Of a DNA stretch of 64,000 nt, positions 46,426-58,459 are shown piece by piece; the first letter of the stretch is position 1; each line of letters starts with the position of its first letter. Made by a program: the position numbers and the translations under genes. Below the pieces are notes generated by a model. The model ran no database searches. It worked only from the letters and a program-made list of their open reading frames with translations, and had not been told where the DNA came from. Origin of the DNA: Gerris lacustris (taxonomy: Eukaryota > Arthropoda > Insecta > Hemiptera > Gerridae); assembly GCA_951217055.1 (NCBI GenBank), contig OX578283.1:30476260-30540259 (forward strand), read 5' to 3'.

Positions 46426-46659
46426 AGGAAAAGATTTGATCGAGCAGGATTGGTCGAAGCTGGTCTATTAAACATAATCTATTGTAGTTGGGTTTTTTTT
46501 TTATATATATACAATAATCTTTTTGCTCTTTGAGTTTTACTTATTGTGAATTAATTCAATAAAAATATCGGAAGGAGTAACAAGTAACTAATATTATCTT
46601 TATAAATACAAAGAAACTGTCTCTCCACGGAAGATAATACTTGTTTATTCATCAAAGCA

Positions 46660-46690
46660 GCTTTCGGATTTTATAAAGCCATCATCAGAG
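46660..46690 (-). ncRNA. Degenerate hammerhead-like core
   Basis: On the minus strand CTGATGA (46,688-46,682) is followed by T, GG...CC as a minimal helix II, and GAAA (46,665-46,662), then GCTG. The residue at the expected cleavage site would be G, which is not permitted, so activity is unlikely. It may be a relic of a Penelope-like terminus. Confidence 0.25.
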
Positions 46691-47812
46691 CCGATTTTGG
46701 AAGAACTAGAGTATAGTCTAACTCTATTAAGATGACCTCTATCAACGCTCTTATTTCTCAATCTTATCTTTGTTTTTAATTGTAATTGAGATTATTAATC
46801 ATTGCTAAGACAAAAAAAGTGGTTAAGAGAAAACGAATCACTCAAAATATTCAAATGAATATATATATATTTTTTACGTATTTTATACTTAATATTTTTG
46901 AGGATATCTGCTATAATATAATTAATAAGTTCTTTTATGTTTTCGTTTATAACAGTAAGGTGTAATAAAGCTTGTGACATTGTTACATGGAAGTAAAAAC
47001 TTTGAGATATTGTTTCTATTTTTTACAACAAGCTGCGTAAATAAGTTGACGAAAATCTTTATTCGTAATAAAAAATGGGGGGAGAAGGAAATTCAAGTAG
47101 GGAACTTTATCAATAAATTAAGTTAATTTAAAGAATGTTAACTCAAGCTCATTTCTTAGGTCAGTTATTGATTAAAATCTCCTCTTACATCTCTAAAATC
47201 TATGTTACAAAAATTTTATCTATTTTATCCGGTATTCGCTACAACCTTTTAATTATTTTAATTAGTATTATGGGCATTTTTCGACTAACATTAATTATCT
47301 ATATTCTTTTTGAATAGTTTAGTTTCTTTATCTTTTTTCTGAAGTTATTCATACTTAAATTCTTTTTTTTTTTAATGATACTTTTAGTTAAATGTTAATA
47401 TTAAAGGAATGAATATAAAATCGTTGTAGAATAAATTTGTATAGAAAGGTGCTTTATATATATAAAAAAAATATATAAAATTGTATTTATAAATATTATA
47501 AAAAAATGACTATATTGATAATAAATATATAAGAAAATATATATATATAAATATGAATAATTAAAAATTGTACAATACAGATATATAATAAAAATATAAA
47601 AATGACGTTGTAATGTATAATTATATTTTCAACGTTATATAAATGCTATAATATATGTAAATATATGTATAAGAAAAAAAAATCGTTTCCTAAATAAAGA
47701 TTTAAAAAAATATATTGTCAATTTTATATTAGGTCTCTATATAATAGTTTTTTGAAAGTTATATTTTTTGTTATTATTTTGGTGTTAAAATAGTTATACC
47801 TTATTTTAAATA
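46691..47812. other. Unassigned AT-rich DNA
   Basis: No gene or repeat recognised; the short frames are AT-composition artefacts. Confidence 0.5.
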
Positions 47813-47970
47813 TTAAGGCCCCCATACACGGTCAAAATGTTCGCGCAAACATTTTGACCGTGTTTGAGGAGGCTGTTTGATGTTTGAGCAAACATTATGT
47901 TTGACGTGTATGGCCTAAACGCAAACATCATGTTTGCGCAAAATGTTTGATCGTGTGTTGGGGCCTTTAA
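47813..47970. mobile_element. TTAA-flanked palindromic MITE (piggyBac-like)
   Basis: It begins TTAAGGCCCCCATACACGGT and ends GATCGTGTGTTGGGGCCTTT then AA, so TTAA stands at both ends and the termini are inverted near-copies. Inside, TGTTTG and CAAACA motifs alternate so the whole 158 bp can fold. TTAA targets are characteristic of piggyBac elements; the class is inferred from that alone. Confidence 0.65.
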
Positions 47971-48076
47971 ACAACTAAAATGTACATTATTATTTGGTTG
48001 AAACGACATTTACACAAATAATAATTTAAAGAGATAAATTAAAAAAGAGGTAAGTAATTTTACAACTTGATTTCGA

Positions 48077-48436
48077 ATGAGAAACATGATAAAGCTAAGG
48101 AAATTGGTCGAGGTATTGTTGTTGGGGCTGTGTATGGCCATAAGGAAAATGCCAAATCGCACAACATCCGTGTATTGCGGATCCATTCAAGCCAAAAATG
48201 AACTACTTAAACGTATGCTACTCCTGTATAAACCTGACACACTGTATGATACACATTCACACTATACAAATCTATATAAACCTAGGTTTAAGACTCATTC
48301 TTTTAAACCAGCCGTTCATTTTCGTCTAGAAACTGGACCCGAAATACATGGCTGTTGTGCGTATTGGCATTTTCCCCCTTTGATAACACATGGCTACAAC
48401 AATAATACCTTAATCATGAAACTTATTCTTATTTGA
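48077..48436 (+). other. Unassigned 119-codon open frame
   Basis: The frame begins MRNMIKLRKLVEVLLLGLCM and continues to LIMKLILI. I recognise no domain. The overlapping frame from about 48,071 reads EKHDKAKEIGRGIVVGAVYG, which looks at least as protein-like but stops after some 43 codons. The block is less AT-rich than its flanks. It could be a transposon-gene remnant, a real exon or chance; no splice evidence favours one. Confidence 0.2.
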
Positions 48437-48439
48437 TAT

Positions 48440-50732
48440 GTATTTGGTTTTTAGCATCATTTGAAAAGGATAGGATTTTTAGTTAAAATTTATTTTAATG
48501 TATTTATTTTGTTTTAATTTGTTTTGTGATAAATTTTAAGAGTAGGTTGACCAGTTCCACCAAACATGGACACACTCGGTTTAGTCCCTCATGTAATTTT
48601 AGGGGGAGAGAACACAATAATTCTACATACATTTTATCCAACCCCCTCCCCTTAGTCTAGAGTACGTGAGAGTTACTCTAGACACGTATTCGTAACCCCC
48701 CTTTGGTCCTCTTCTACAAGAGGGGATACATGTCCCCCTCATTTTACGTTGTGTCCCCGCTCCCCCTTAGAAAACGCTTTGTTTTCAGAGGTAAAAACAA
48801 AAATATGACCAAAAATACAACAAACCCAAAAACACACAAATGAAAACCTAGATTCCTAAAGCAAACGCATACACAAATAAACAAACGAAAAAAGTCTGAA
48901 ACATCCTCAAACCCCTTTAAAAAACAAAGGCAAAGGGTGAAATCAGAGTAAGTTTTCAAAAACAAGAGTTTTCAGGGGCTAGAGGCTTGAAGTTTTACGT
49001 GTTTACGTGTGTGCTGGCAACACTGGAGACCCATATTAACCAGATGGTCACACTGTTATTGCTACTAACTCGTTATACGAGTAACCCTTTCGTCCTTTAA
49101 CGATATTATATAATTTTAATTAAAATTTTCGGAAATGCATTATTTATTTAATCCTTTATTAGAGGTATCATGTTGTTAAATTTTGTTTTAGAACCTTCTA
49201 AAACTTAAAGAGTTCATTATTAACAAACAATGATAACGGTAAATTTATTTTAATATTTAACAGAACAGGTAAAATTTCATTTCAAAAATATTACAATTAA
49301 CGTTTATATTCTTGTTAAATTGAAAACATATCAACTTTTTAACTTAAAAACTTTCAACCTCGCTTAATAGCATTAGAAAGCTTAATTAAAAATGTTTATA
49401 GAAATTTCATTATACAAACTTATAACCATAAACTTTAATGGTAACCGAATGTGTGTTTTTTTTATTGGAGTCTTAATTAAAACTTGAGAAAATATTTTGT
49501 AAAAAAATATAATTATAGTGATTTAACGAATAACTGATTCAATTGTATTCTATAATTATATTTAAGAGGCTAAAAGACAGTATGAAATTTTAGATGGTAA
49601 TTATTATCTAGTTTTTCGTAGATTTCACTATTTTTTAGATGACCTCTAGGTTAGGGATAGGCGAGATTACATGTAAGTCCCTTCTCAAATTAGTTAAAAG
49701 TACACAATTACGGTTTTCTGTGATATTAATTGAATTAAAATTTAAATGATTTGGGAATTGAGATCTTATAATTATTATTTAATGACCTCTGACCAAGCCA
49801 ATTATCTATGTTATGGCTAAGCTTTAATTACCCGATAACCTAATGATCGAATCGCTGCTAAACTTACCTTGGAATCAAATTTAAAGGGTATTAACTTTAA
49901 TACTTATCTATACAAATTTAATAGATAAGTGAATAAATCCCAAAGTGGAAAGTTAATAAGTTTATTGTGCACCACTGAATAGTGAATTAATAATTTCTAA
50001 ACTAAACAAAATCACGAAGAAAAGCTTTTTCGAGGGTAGTCATATTAAAAGAAATTATAATTATAGAATCCTGATTAAGGATTATTCCGGGGGAATATAC
50101 TGAGTACTAACCAATTTAATTTGGTTGTTTGACTATTCGTTTATCGAATTTGCTCTTTGCGTCTAAAATTAATCTTGTTCCGTGTTTAACTTACCTGATC
50201 TAATTAAATTATTAAACAAAATTTAATTTTAGTTAACATTATTTTGATGAAAATTTAATTCACACAAAATAGTTTCTTGGTGGAGTTTTCGTCTTTTCAA
50301 GTATTATGAAATACAGTTAGAAACATACGATTGTTGGCGAATAATTATAACGCGTTGTCTACAAATGTATTTGTTGTGGACTTAATTAATTTTTGTTTTA
50401 AAATAACTCATTTCGATATAACTGCCCATTTTGGTTGTATTACTTCATGGTATTTGTTTCACGTTTTTTTTTTTTTTTTCAATGTAACTTGGGATTTATG
50501 TTCTACGTATTAATATTATTAATGATCGATGAATAAAAAAATGCATAATAATCGAATATTCACTCTTTAAATTAACTCTTAACTTAAATGTCTTATGTAC
50601 AGAATATTTCTGCACTTGATAGGATTATATGTATAATTAAAAATAAGGGGGTGGAAAAAATTATCAAACACAATATATATATAAATTAGTTTAAAGGTGG
50701 ATGGTTTTAAAGGTATATAATATTGTTTTCTA
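48440..50732. other. Unassigned DNA
   Basis: 48,540-48,790 is pyrimidine-rich with C runs and CTAGAGTAC / CTCTAGACA motifs, probably repeat-derived. 49,050-50,700 is plain AT-rich. Confidence 0.4.
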
Positions 50733-50862
50733 ATTCTTAAAATTTAAGTTGATGGATGAATAGGGGTCCCCCTATAGGGTCGAAACGTCTCGTTAATGAA
50801 GAATTAAGTGTTTTTATATTACTACCACAACTTATTCATCCATCAACTTAAATTTTAAGAAT
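50733..50862. repeat. Perfect 30-bp inverted repeat around a GAAACGTC motif
   Basis: 50,733-50,762 and 50,833-50,862 are exact inverted copies. The 70-bp centre contains CCCTATAGGG then TCGAAACGTC, which resembles the helix II plus GAAA-CGTC half of a Penelope-type hammerhead, but no CTGANGA partner is in place. Confidence 0.8.
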
Positions 50863-51947
50863 CAATAAATTTAAAAAGGTGTAAATTTTCAACGTTTTTA
50901 ATAGTTTTCTAAGTATGTTTATATGATTTTTGGATTGTATGCAGCCTGCATGTTAGGAATAGTGTGAGCTCAATAAACCTGGGATCAAAAACGTATACTT
51001 TATAATCATTCAATTATGTATTTGAATATGATAATAAATTATTTACTTTTTTACTAATAATCATTTTTACAGGCTTTTACCACAAGGGTTGTGTAGTTAG
51101 AAATGTCTAAAAATAGAATTAGGGCTATATGAAGATGGGTTCCGTGTCCCAATTGCATTATACTTGTTAAACGGTGTTCCCTAACTTCTTACTTTTCAAC
51201 ATAACTTAGTTGGATAATTATACCTAGCCAGAGAGGACAGATTCGAAGAGAGGAAACCTTCCCTTGAAAACTTACAATATTTCAACAAAATTCCCTTTCA
51301 ACAAAGTCATCTCTAACTTCTCTCCTTTGTTGATCAAGGCAAGAAACATGAAGGAGGCCTTTGTCACTAAAATATCCACAGCCTGATTGGATTTCCTTGT
51401 TAAAAGCTCCTGTTAGCTTTTATTGACATTAATATTATTTAAGCTTGAGTTTAAATTTGGTTTTATTTTATCTTCAAAGTTTTATTTCATTTTATTATAT
51501 ATTAAAAAAGGAAACATAAAATTAACTCAGTTTTGAAGACAATTTTGGAGCTTATTAAAATAAAGCCTTGTTCCTACAACTTAGATAATAACAAAGTTAA
51601 TTCTAATAACAGTGAATAGCTAATTCAGTTAATAAATATATGATTAACCGATATTTCGAAGCTATATATCTGTGCAAATAACACTAAGTACATGGTGGGA
51701 TGGTGTTTCATGTTTTCCGTTTTCATTTCATCTCAAATTGAGGGTTGGCACCTCAAATTCCGCACTTATGGTGCTGATACCAAAAGACCACTTCATGTGG
51801 GAGGTCCACATAAGAAAATGGAAGAGGGTGTCAGTTAGGTGAATAATATGAATATATGTACAACTATTTGGTGATAGTAAAGATATAATATAAAATAAAT
51901 ACATTGATATCAAATTAAAAGTCTTTTAAAATAAGAGACAATTATTA
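50863..51947. other. Unassigned AT-rich DNA
   Basis: A less AT-rich stretch at 51,215-51,420 shows no coding. Confidence 0.45.
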
Positions 51948-52649
51948 ATTGAAGCGAGCGTAAGCGAGCTTCTTACATTCAACTAAATATGCATATTGTC
52001 TGTCTGTCTGTCTGTCTGTGTGTAACGTTTACGTGTCCGACGATAACTTGAGTAAATGTTGACCGATTTAGTTGAAATTTGGTATACATGTTCATATTAC
52101 TAATACTCAGGCTAAGACAGCGTGATCCGTCAAAGAGTTCGCTCGCAACGCTCGCGTAAACAAGAGGTTCAAAAATTAAATTGGAATTTCAGGACGGGAA
52201 AAGATTCTAACATCATTTATTCGATAAAACGAACATTTCTTTCAAATTACATGTTTTGTAAAACCAACAGCGACACCGCTATGAATTAATAAAGATCGCT
52301 AAAACTAATAAAGCGGACCTAAACGTTTATAATAGAGAAAACAACCTTTTTACCGATATCTTACGTTCTAACGTAACGATTTTAATAAAACTTCATATAC
52401 ACCATCTAATGCACAATTGAAACAGGCATGCAAAATTTCAATTTGATACATGCAGTAGTTTTTTTTGTAGCAAAGTGATACATTTTATAATAATTGAAAA
52501 GGAGATGTGTGGTTAGAGGAATAGTAAGAATGGGTGGTTCCCTTACTACTAGCCGCTGTTCCTACTATCATACCCTATCAACTCATCATTCATGATTATC
52601 AATTTTTTCAATATTCAATACATATTTATTACTATACGCTCGCTTCAAT
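51948..52649 (+). repeat. Family B element, full length
   Basis: Exact 15-bp inverted termini ATTGAAGCGAGCGTA (51,948-51,962 and 52,635-52,649) close a 702-bp element. Near the 5' end are a (CTGT)n microsatellite at 51,999-52,018 and the block TTGACCGATTTAGTTGAAAT. A GCGAGCG / CGCTCGC motif recurs internally near 52,140. No target duplication is obvious and no coding seen. Other copies: 30,066-30,720 and 63,890-64,000. Confidence 0.75.
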
Positions 52650-54384
52650 GATAGAGCCACGCGATGCCTAGTTAAGTTAGTAGTAAGTTGCCTGGAATAA
52701 GTATAAGATAAAATATGTTCAGTGTGGAGAATAGTTCCGGTGTAGACAATAGCACCAAACTGCTGCCGAAAAATCCGAAGGTGTATATCTTCTTAGTAAA
52801 GATATATTCCAAGAGGAGGTGAAACAATCCTAGCAAAAAGATATGGCTTCTCCATCGCGTCTATTCGACAAGATCAAACCAGCAGAGTGTCCCTAGGATG
52901 ATGCAAGTCCTTCTATGACGGCTCAGTACGCCTTTTTAATGCCACTCACGGAACGTAGGGATCAGAGAATTCCTATAAGAGCGGACAAATCCCTCCTTGT
53001 AAAGTATTGACTCTTTCAAAGCAAGAGTTAAGGAGGCAGAAGAGGTGGTTCAGGTGCTTTATATGATTCGACAACCATTGAAGCTTTAAGGAGGTATACA
53101 GCGACAGCAATAGCTATCAAATATAATTCTGGAAGCAGGACAAAAGACCTAAGCTGGAAGTCAAGCAGACATGCATCACTCTAATTGATTCTGTAGAAAT
53201 ACTTATTCCAGAATTTACAAATAATAAAAAGATAAAAACTACTTGGGAGCGTGAACAAATATATTGTACCAAATCGAATTAATCACTAAGCTTTTATTTT
53301 AATTGTTTAATCGGCCCTTGCTATTCTCACACTTTATATATTATAGGCAACTTAAGTCAAATATTTAAACAATATAGTTATAATATCAGTTTTGTCGAAC
53401 CACTTTACCAAATTACATAGAGCACTTAAACCATTAAACTTGGATATCCTTCGTGTTTTATCCATTATGAGTAAGTTTTCACATTCAAAAAAATTTAACC
53501 ATTATCCATTATTATTTTCGTTAGTTATGGGATGGTGTGCGGTATTATTTATTTGCTTAGTTACTTCAAATACATTTATAGCAAACTGGGGTTTTAAAAG
53601 ATCATCGAAAACTGTTCATTTGCATTTGTAAAATCTCGAAAAGCGAAAGGCTCAACGTTGCATTTTTCTGGTCAAAATTAGGAAGTGGCCATTTATCATA
53701 TTGAGTGATTCAGATTGTCGTGATACGATAAATAATAATAAATTTGTACGACTCCTATACTTTATTATAGCATATCTATACCGTATTAAAGTATGTTAAT
53801 ATATTTTTTATTTACTTTATATGGATAACTTTTATCCCGTCGTAGATATGACTATTCGAGTCAGAGGTCATTCTTTCTCACCAAAAGAATGACCTCCGTT
53901 GTGGGTCATAGAATATTAAATCATCTTGACTATATCAAACAAAATATCTAGAGATTTTCTATTATGCATAAACTTTTTAAAAGTAGAGTTTTTGAGGAAA
54001 ATATTTTATTCTACATCTCTCATTAAAATTACTAAATTATCGAATTCAAAAGTGTGTTAGTATTTCACTCTTTATCGTTTCCATTTATCAGAAAAATATA
54101 CATATATAAAGAAATAGAAAAAACAAAAAGATGATTGGGAGTAAAAGAGGTAAAAAAATGTTTGAAATTAGTCCAGGTCAGAGGGAATCAGGGAGGTTTT
54201 TTCTGTCAGGCTGAAGTACAAACAGAAGTTAATGAACCGAACTTGTCTCCTACCTTTTATTCCATTTCTGATTGATCAACCCAAACCCAACTTTGTTTAT
54301 TTTAAAATTAAATTCAAATACTCGTAATTCAATTTCAAATAGATTTCTTCAACAATAAAGAAAAAATTATAACACTGATTATTA
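52650..54384. other. Unassigned DNA, part possibly decayed coding
   Basis: 52,840-53,190 is less AT-rich. One plus frame reads MASPSRLFDKIKPAECP, stop, DDASPSMTAQYAFLMPLTER and further peptide with several stops, as in a decayed transposon or gag-like frame; I cannot name it. A 13-bp inverted repeat GAGGTCATTCTTT / AAAGAATGACCTC with a 7-base loop lies at 53,864-53,896. Confidence 0.35.
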
Positions 54385-54706
54385 TACAGGGTGGTCTAAA
54401 AGTCCTCCCCCCCCCCCCCCCCCCCTCTTAACTTTGTAACGGTTTGAGATAAATTAATAAAACTTGGGGGATCTCCACCAGGGGCAACCTTCCACTTTCT
54501 AAATCTAAAAATCTAAATCTAAATCTGCTATCAAAATTGTAGAGTTGGGTGCCCTAGTGGGCGATTGCATGAAAACAAACTTTCCTTTGCAAAGTTAAGA
54601 GGGGGGGAGACTTTTGGTATTATACTTTAGTATTATATTTTATTAAGAACAAACTAGAGGTACTAGGTTGAGTTATTTTTGTCATTACACGTATTGGCAC
54701 CCTGTA
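54385..54706. mobile_element. MITE with TACAGGGTG...CACCCTGTA ends
   Basis: TACAGGGTGGTCTAAAAGTC at the left is answered by GACTTTTGGTATTATA and TTGGCACCCTGTATAA at the right. A C18 run (54,404-54,425) and an AAGAGGGGGGGAGACTTTT segment also mirror each other. ACAGGGTG / CACCCTGT ends recur in many arthropod non-autonomous elements. Tandem TCTAAA units lie near 54,500. Confidence 0.55.
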
Positions 54707-54709
54707 TAA

Positions 54710-56692
54710 CTTTTCTGTTCGATTTGCCCTAATTGTAAATTTAATGTATCTCTACCTTACAATCTATTTTAATCCATCAATAGTGTGTAAGATGACCAAC
54801 ACTTTTAGAAATCTATCTCTATTTATTAAGGAGTTAGAATCAATATATCTTCTTGAATCAAAATAAATTCTTGAAATCTCCACTAGAGATTTCTCAATGA
54901 ATTGAAAAATTAAGAAGCAAGATTGGTTTGTGAACTATTATTACTTCTGGGTGCAATTTTGGCCCCCTTGCTATTGGCCCCTTAATTTGTCCCAGAAATT
55001 CCTTAAAACTCCTCTTTTTGAGCATCTGAAACCTGTAAATAATTTTCAAATAACACAATTCTAGTCAGGGGTAAAAGATTATAAACTATTGGGTCGCTCC
55101 TGTCTAATGTCAAAGATCAAGTGTGATATTTTTTTTTTTTAAAGTAGGATAGACTTTTTTATGCAAAGCTTATAAAATAAGCGTTACAAAGGTACTTAGT
55201 TTCCTTCCGTGACTTACCATGTTGTTTTAGTCCTTTAGAAAAATTAGAAACATATTGGTTAGCCAATATCCTCAAGTTTTGTTTAAGAACATTTTGTATG
55301 TAGATAGTCATTTGCCATTAAAATACCAACAAACTAAAATTATACTATAGTACTAACTTCTTGGTTGTCGCAACGCAAATGGAGAAAAGAGCGAATTAAT
55401 AATTAGGAAATGAAGGTATCCCCAATCAAGTGATGTGATTTTATTTCCCCCTATTAATTCAATATTAGCTTCTATAGAGTTATTTCTTTAAAGAATGATA
55501 AATTCTATAGAAATGGCCCAGATTTGTTTAAAATGTATGTATTCATTTTTATAGATTATTTATTGTTTTATATTCTTCATGTGCGATTGTTTAACATAAA
55601 TCTCCTATTATTTCCTATTGTTGATGTAACGAAGTAGCATTATCTTTTAAACTTATCCCTTTTAAAAATTAATTTTTTATTCTATTTTTATATCACGTCA
55701 TGTCAATTCGTTATGTTTTTCTGTTGGTATCTTTTCTTTGAAGTTTCCTTTTTCTGACGTACATACAAGTTTTTATCAAAATATCATATTCCTCTTAGTG
55801 GATTATTTGTTAAAAGACAGAAACAATGGTGTAAATTGATACTGGGTGTATTGTTGTGTTTCCTTATATTCATAATAAAGTAAAAAGAGAGGAAAAAAAG
55901 GTTTGGATAAATGTGAATTGTCAGGATTATCAGACAGGGTAGTACTGAGGTTGAAATCCACGTAAAAATTTGAACCAAACTGACACAGAGTGGCAGTGAC
56001 AGCTGAACACTATAGAGTCAACCTTCCAGATCCAGTCAACCTTGACAGATCCTAATCAGTTTGGCATTTTTACAAACGAAACAGGAGTAAAATAATCAGT
56101 CAAAAAGAAACATTCAGTTGCAGGTAAATCCTCGACGAGAGAAAATAGTTGATATTTTAACATTTGATTGGAAATTAATTAAATGGTTTATCCAGAATGT
56201 TGGAAAACATTAAATATTCCTAGATTCCATTTCTATTTCTAGAGACCTAAATATATTTCACAAATGAGACTATGTTATTAGATTATTAGGGAGGATTAAA
56301 AAAGTTGTTAAAACAATCTGGATTGTTAACCGCATGAGAGCACGGTTCTTAGTTCAAGGTCAATAAAGCTTTTTCCGGAATCCATTTGTTCCATAAGTTC
56401 ATGAATCCATCCATTCATGAAAGGGACTTTTTCATGTTAACGCTTCCATTCTTGTGTTGTCAATCCACCATGATTAGAATATTAATAGATGAGTTCATAA
56501 CTTGTAGCTTGTTCCCTGAACACAACTGCGTAAATAGACAGTATATAAAAGACAAAAATATTACCAGGGATTGTATTCGAACATCTCTCTGGTTAATCGC
56601 AGAGTATTAAAATCTTAAGCATTTGTTAAATATTTTGTCATTCATTTACTTGGTTACCAATTACATTAATGTTAAAGTATTCCCTTAAATTA
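54710..56692. other. Unassigned AT-rich DNA
   Basis: AGTCAACCTT is repeated in tandem at 56,018-56,055 (18-19 bp units ending AGATCC). The frame at 56,386-56,610 has no recognisable similarity. Confidence 0.4.
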
Positions 56693-57101
56693 GTCCGCAG
56701 TTGGTTCAGATCAATGTGGGCCTATTTGAAGGCTACTTTTGACAAACCATCCAAAATAATTTTTAAAAAAAAGTAATTTTCAAGGTATAGCTGTAAATGT
56801 ATATTTGTGCGCATGGGGAAAGAGATACAAATAGGCGCAGAAGGTTGGAACTTAAATGGGGCCATAAACGGATTAATTTTGACCTGTCACCAAAGTTTCA
56901 GGTTATGTTGTATAACCAAGTTTTTTAGGATATGTTGGTTCGCAAAAATTATGGACAGACAGGAATAGAACCAAATGGTCCCTAATGTCTGAGATGAGAG
57001 GGATTTATGTCTTGGAAAATTTGAATTTGGAGACAAACAATTTTCGGTATTCAGAACTATCAACATAGCTCGGTTGCCTTCGATAATTTCGGAAGCAAAA
57101 T
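56693..57101 (+). repeat. Family A repeat lacking its 5' end, divergent
   Basis: Starts CCGCAGTTGGTTCAGATCAA, keeps GGCGCAGAAGGTTGGAACTT, TAGGATATGTTGGTTCGCAA and ACAGACAGG, and ends TTGCCTTCGATAATTTCGGA, AGCAAAAT. The hairpin is recognisable but weakened. Confidence 0.8.
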
Positions 57102-58301
57102 TTCAATGTAGTTCTGTGATAAATCTATTGTAAAGTGGCAATTGCAAATTGCCTTGTCCTGTCAAATAAAATAAGAACCAATGAACCCAACTTAAAGCTC
57201 ATATATTTTATGTCATCATCATAATTAAATAAATGAACAACAAAACATAAAAGTCACCCGGTTATTACTGAACTCCGTAAGCATTTGACATTTTTATTGG
57301 GACTTAAAATATTGGGTATCCCTCCGGTGTAATAACTGTTTTAACAATCTAAGAACATGCAAACTGAATATTATACTGACAAGAAAGAAACATAGATAGC
57401 TATAAAAATTAAAAACCGGATTATTAATATAATTGTGAAATAAGATGGGATGGGGAATAAAAAAAACCAAACTACCGCCGGGAATCATAATTCTTGTAAT
57501 TTTAATTACAATTTATTAATTATCAGTAAACAAATTAACCATCTGTTTTTGCATAGCTCATGATTAATGGGTTGTTTTCTGGTCAATGTAGCTCTTTGAA
57601 TTTTATTTACTATAAATAAATATAATAAAAATCACTAATTTACAAAGTATTTTTTATTGTCACAAAATGCAAATTCCAGCACCAAGGCTACACTTTTTGT
57701 GCCTAAGTTTTAGTATAATAAATTTAAAAATAGGTTTTAGATTATTAGCTCATCCTAGGTTTTAGCCAGATTTGTAAATTCTTTTACTATGAAAAACAAC
57801 AAGACCGCCTTTATTTATTTTTTTTTTTTTCCTAATTAATAATTTAAAATTGTGTTTACTTATTAATTTTATCTAGTTGCAGGAGAGTAAAATGTAGAGT
57901 CGTTTACTCTTCATTACAATAAGAAGAGTAGAGGAGATAATAAAATTCCAGAATAATTAAAAAGCTTATAAGCCTTAAAATTTTAAATTATACTATAGTT
58001 ATATTTAAAATAAGACTGAGCTTTTAAAACAATATGATAAAAGAATTATATTATGTCATAAAAACATTATGTCACGGCCTCCGAAATGCCTTTAAAAATT
58101 ATATTGCACCCAAGAGTATAAAAATGTTGAACATCCCTAAAGTGTGCTAACTCTTTATCATACTAAAGTTCATCTTTACGAACCTGTTATGTAAAAAAGT
58201 GGATCAAAAATATAGTTAATAAGTAAATTTAATTAAACAACATGTTCAGGTATACTAGGACTCCATTTATGGTCTTGTTCAATTTCAGTGTTGTAATTAT
58301 T
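57102..58301. other. P450 3' flank, unassigned
   Basis: AT-rich DNA that should include the 3' untranslated region of the P450 on the minus strand (from 58,301 leftward). No other gene recognised. Confidence 0.5.
57810..57819 (-). promoter_or_regulatory. Possible polyadenylation signals of the P450 gene
   Basis: Two overlapping AATAAA hexamers read on the minus strand, about 490 bases after the P450 stop codon. The position suits a 3' end, but such hexamers are frequent by chance in AT-rich DNA and other near matches exist closer to the stop. Confidence 0.3.
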
Positions 58302-58459
58302 TTATCTTGGAATGAACTGGACATCTAAAGGATATTTAGGGTAGAGAGATGTGTTTACTATTTGATCGAAGTGTCTTCCATCTGCAGGTTGCTCCAGTTT
58401 GAAATTAAGAAGGATTTTGGCTAATCCTGAGTGAAGATCTTGCTCGGCAAATCTTCTCC
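58302..58459 (-). CDS. Cytochrome P450, terminal exon (C-terminus), mitochondrial clan
   Basis: This is the last coding exon of a cytochrome P450 haem-thiolate monooxygenase. Seen: an acceptor AG at 58461-58460 followed by codons for GRRFAEQDLHSGLAKILLNF, then about 32 further residues ending in PLDVQFIPR and a TAA stop at 58304-58302. The first base pair of the exon completes a Gly codon begun by the last base of the upstream exon (phase 1), so the haem loop reads CIGRRFAE across the junction. Known of the family: the residues after the haem Cys form helix L, and CIGRRFAE is typical of the mitochondrial clan (insect CYP12, 49, 301, 302, 314, 315 and relatives), whereas CYP3- and CYP4-clan proteins usually differ at the RR. 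Mitochondrial-clan enzymes take electrons from adrenodoxin at the inner membrane. Inferred: a functional gene, since frame, splice sites and stop are intact. I cannot assign the CYP family or the substrate (ecdysteroid or xenobiotic). Confidence 0.9.
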
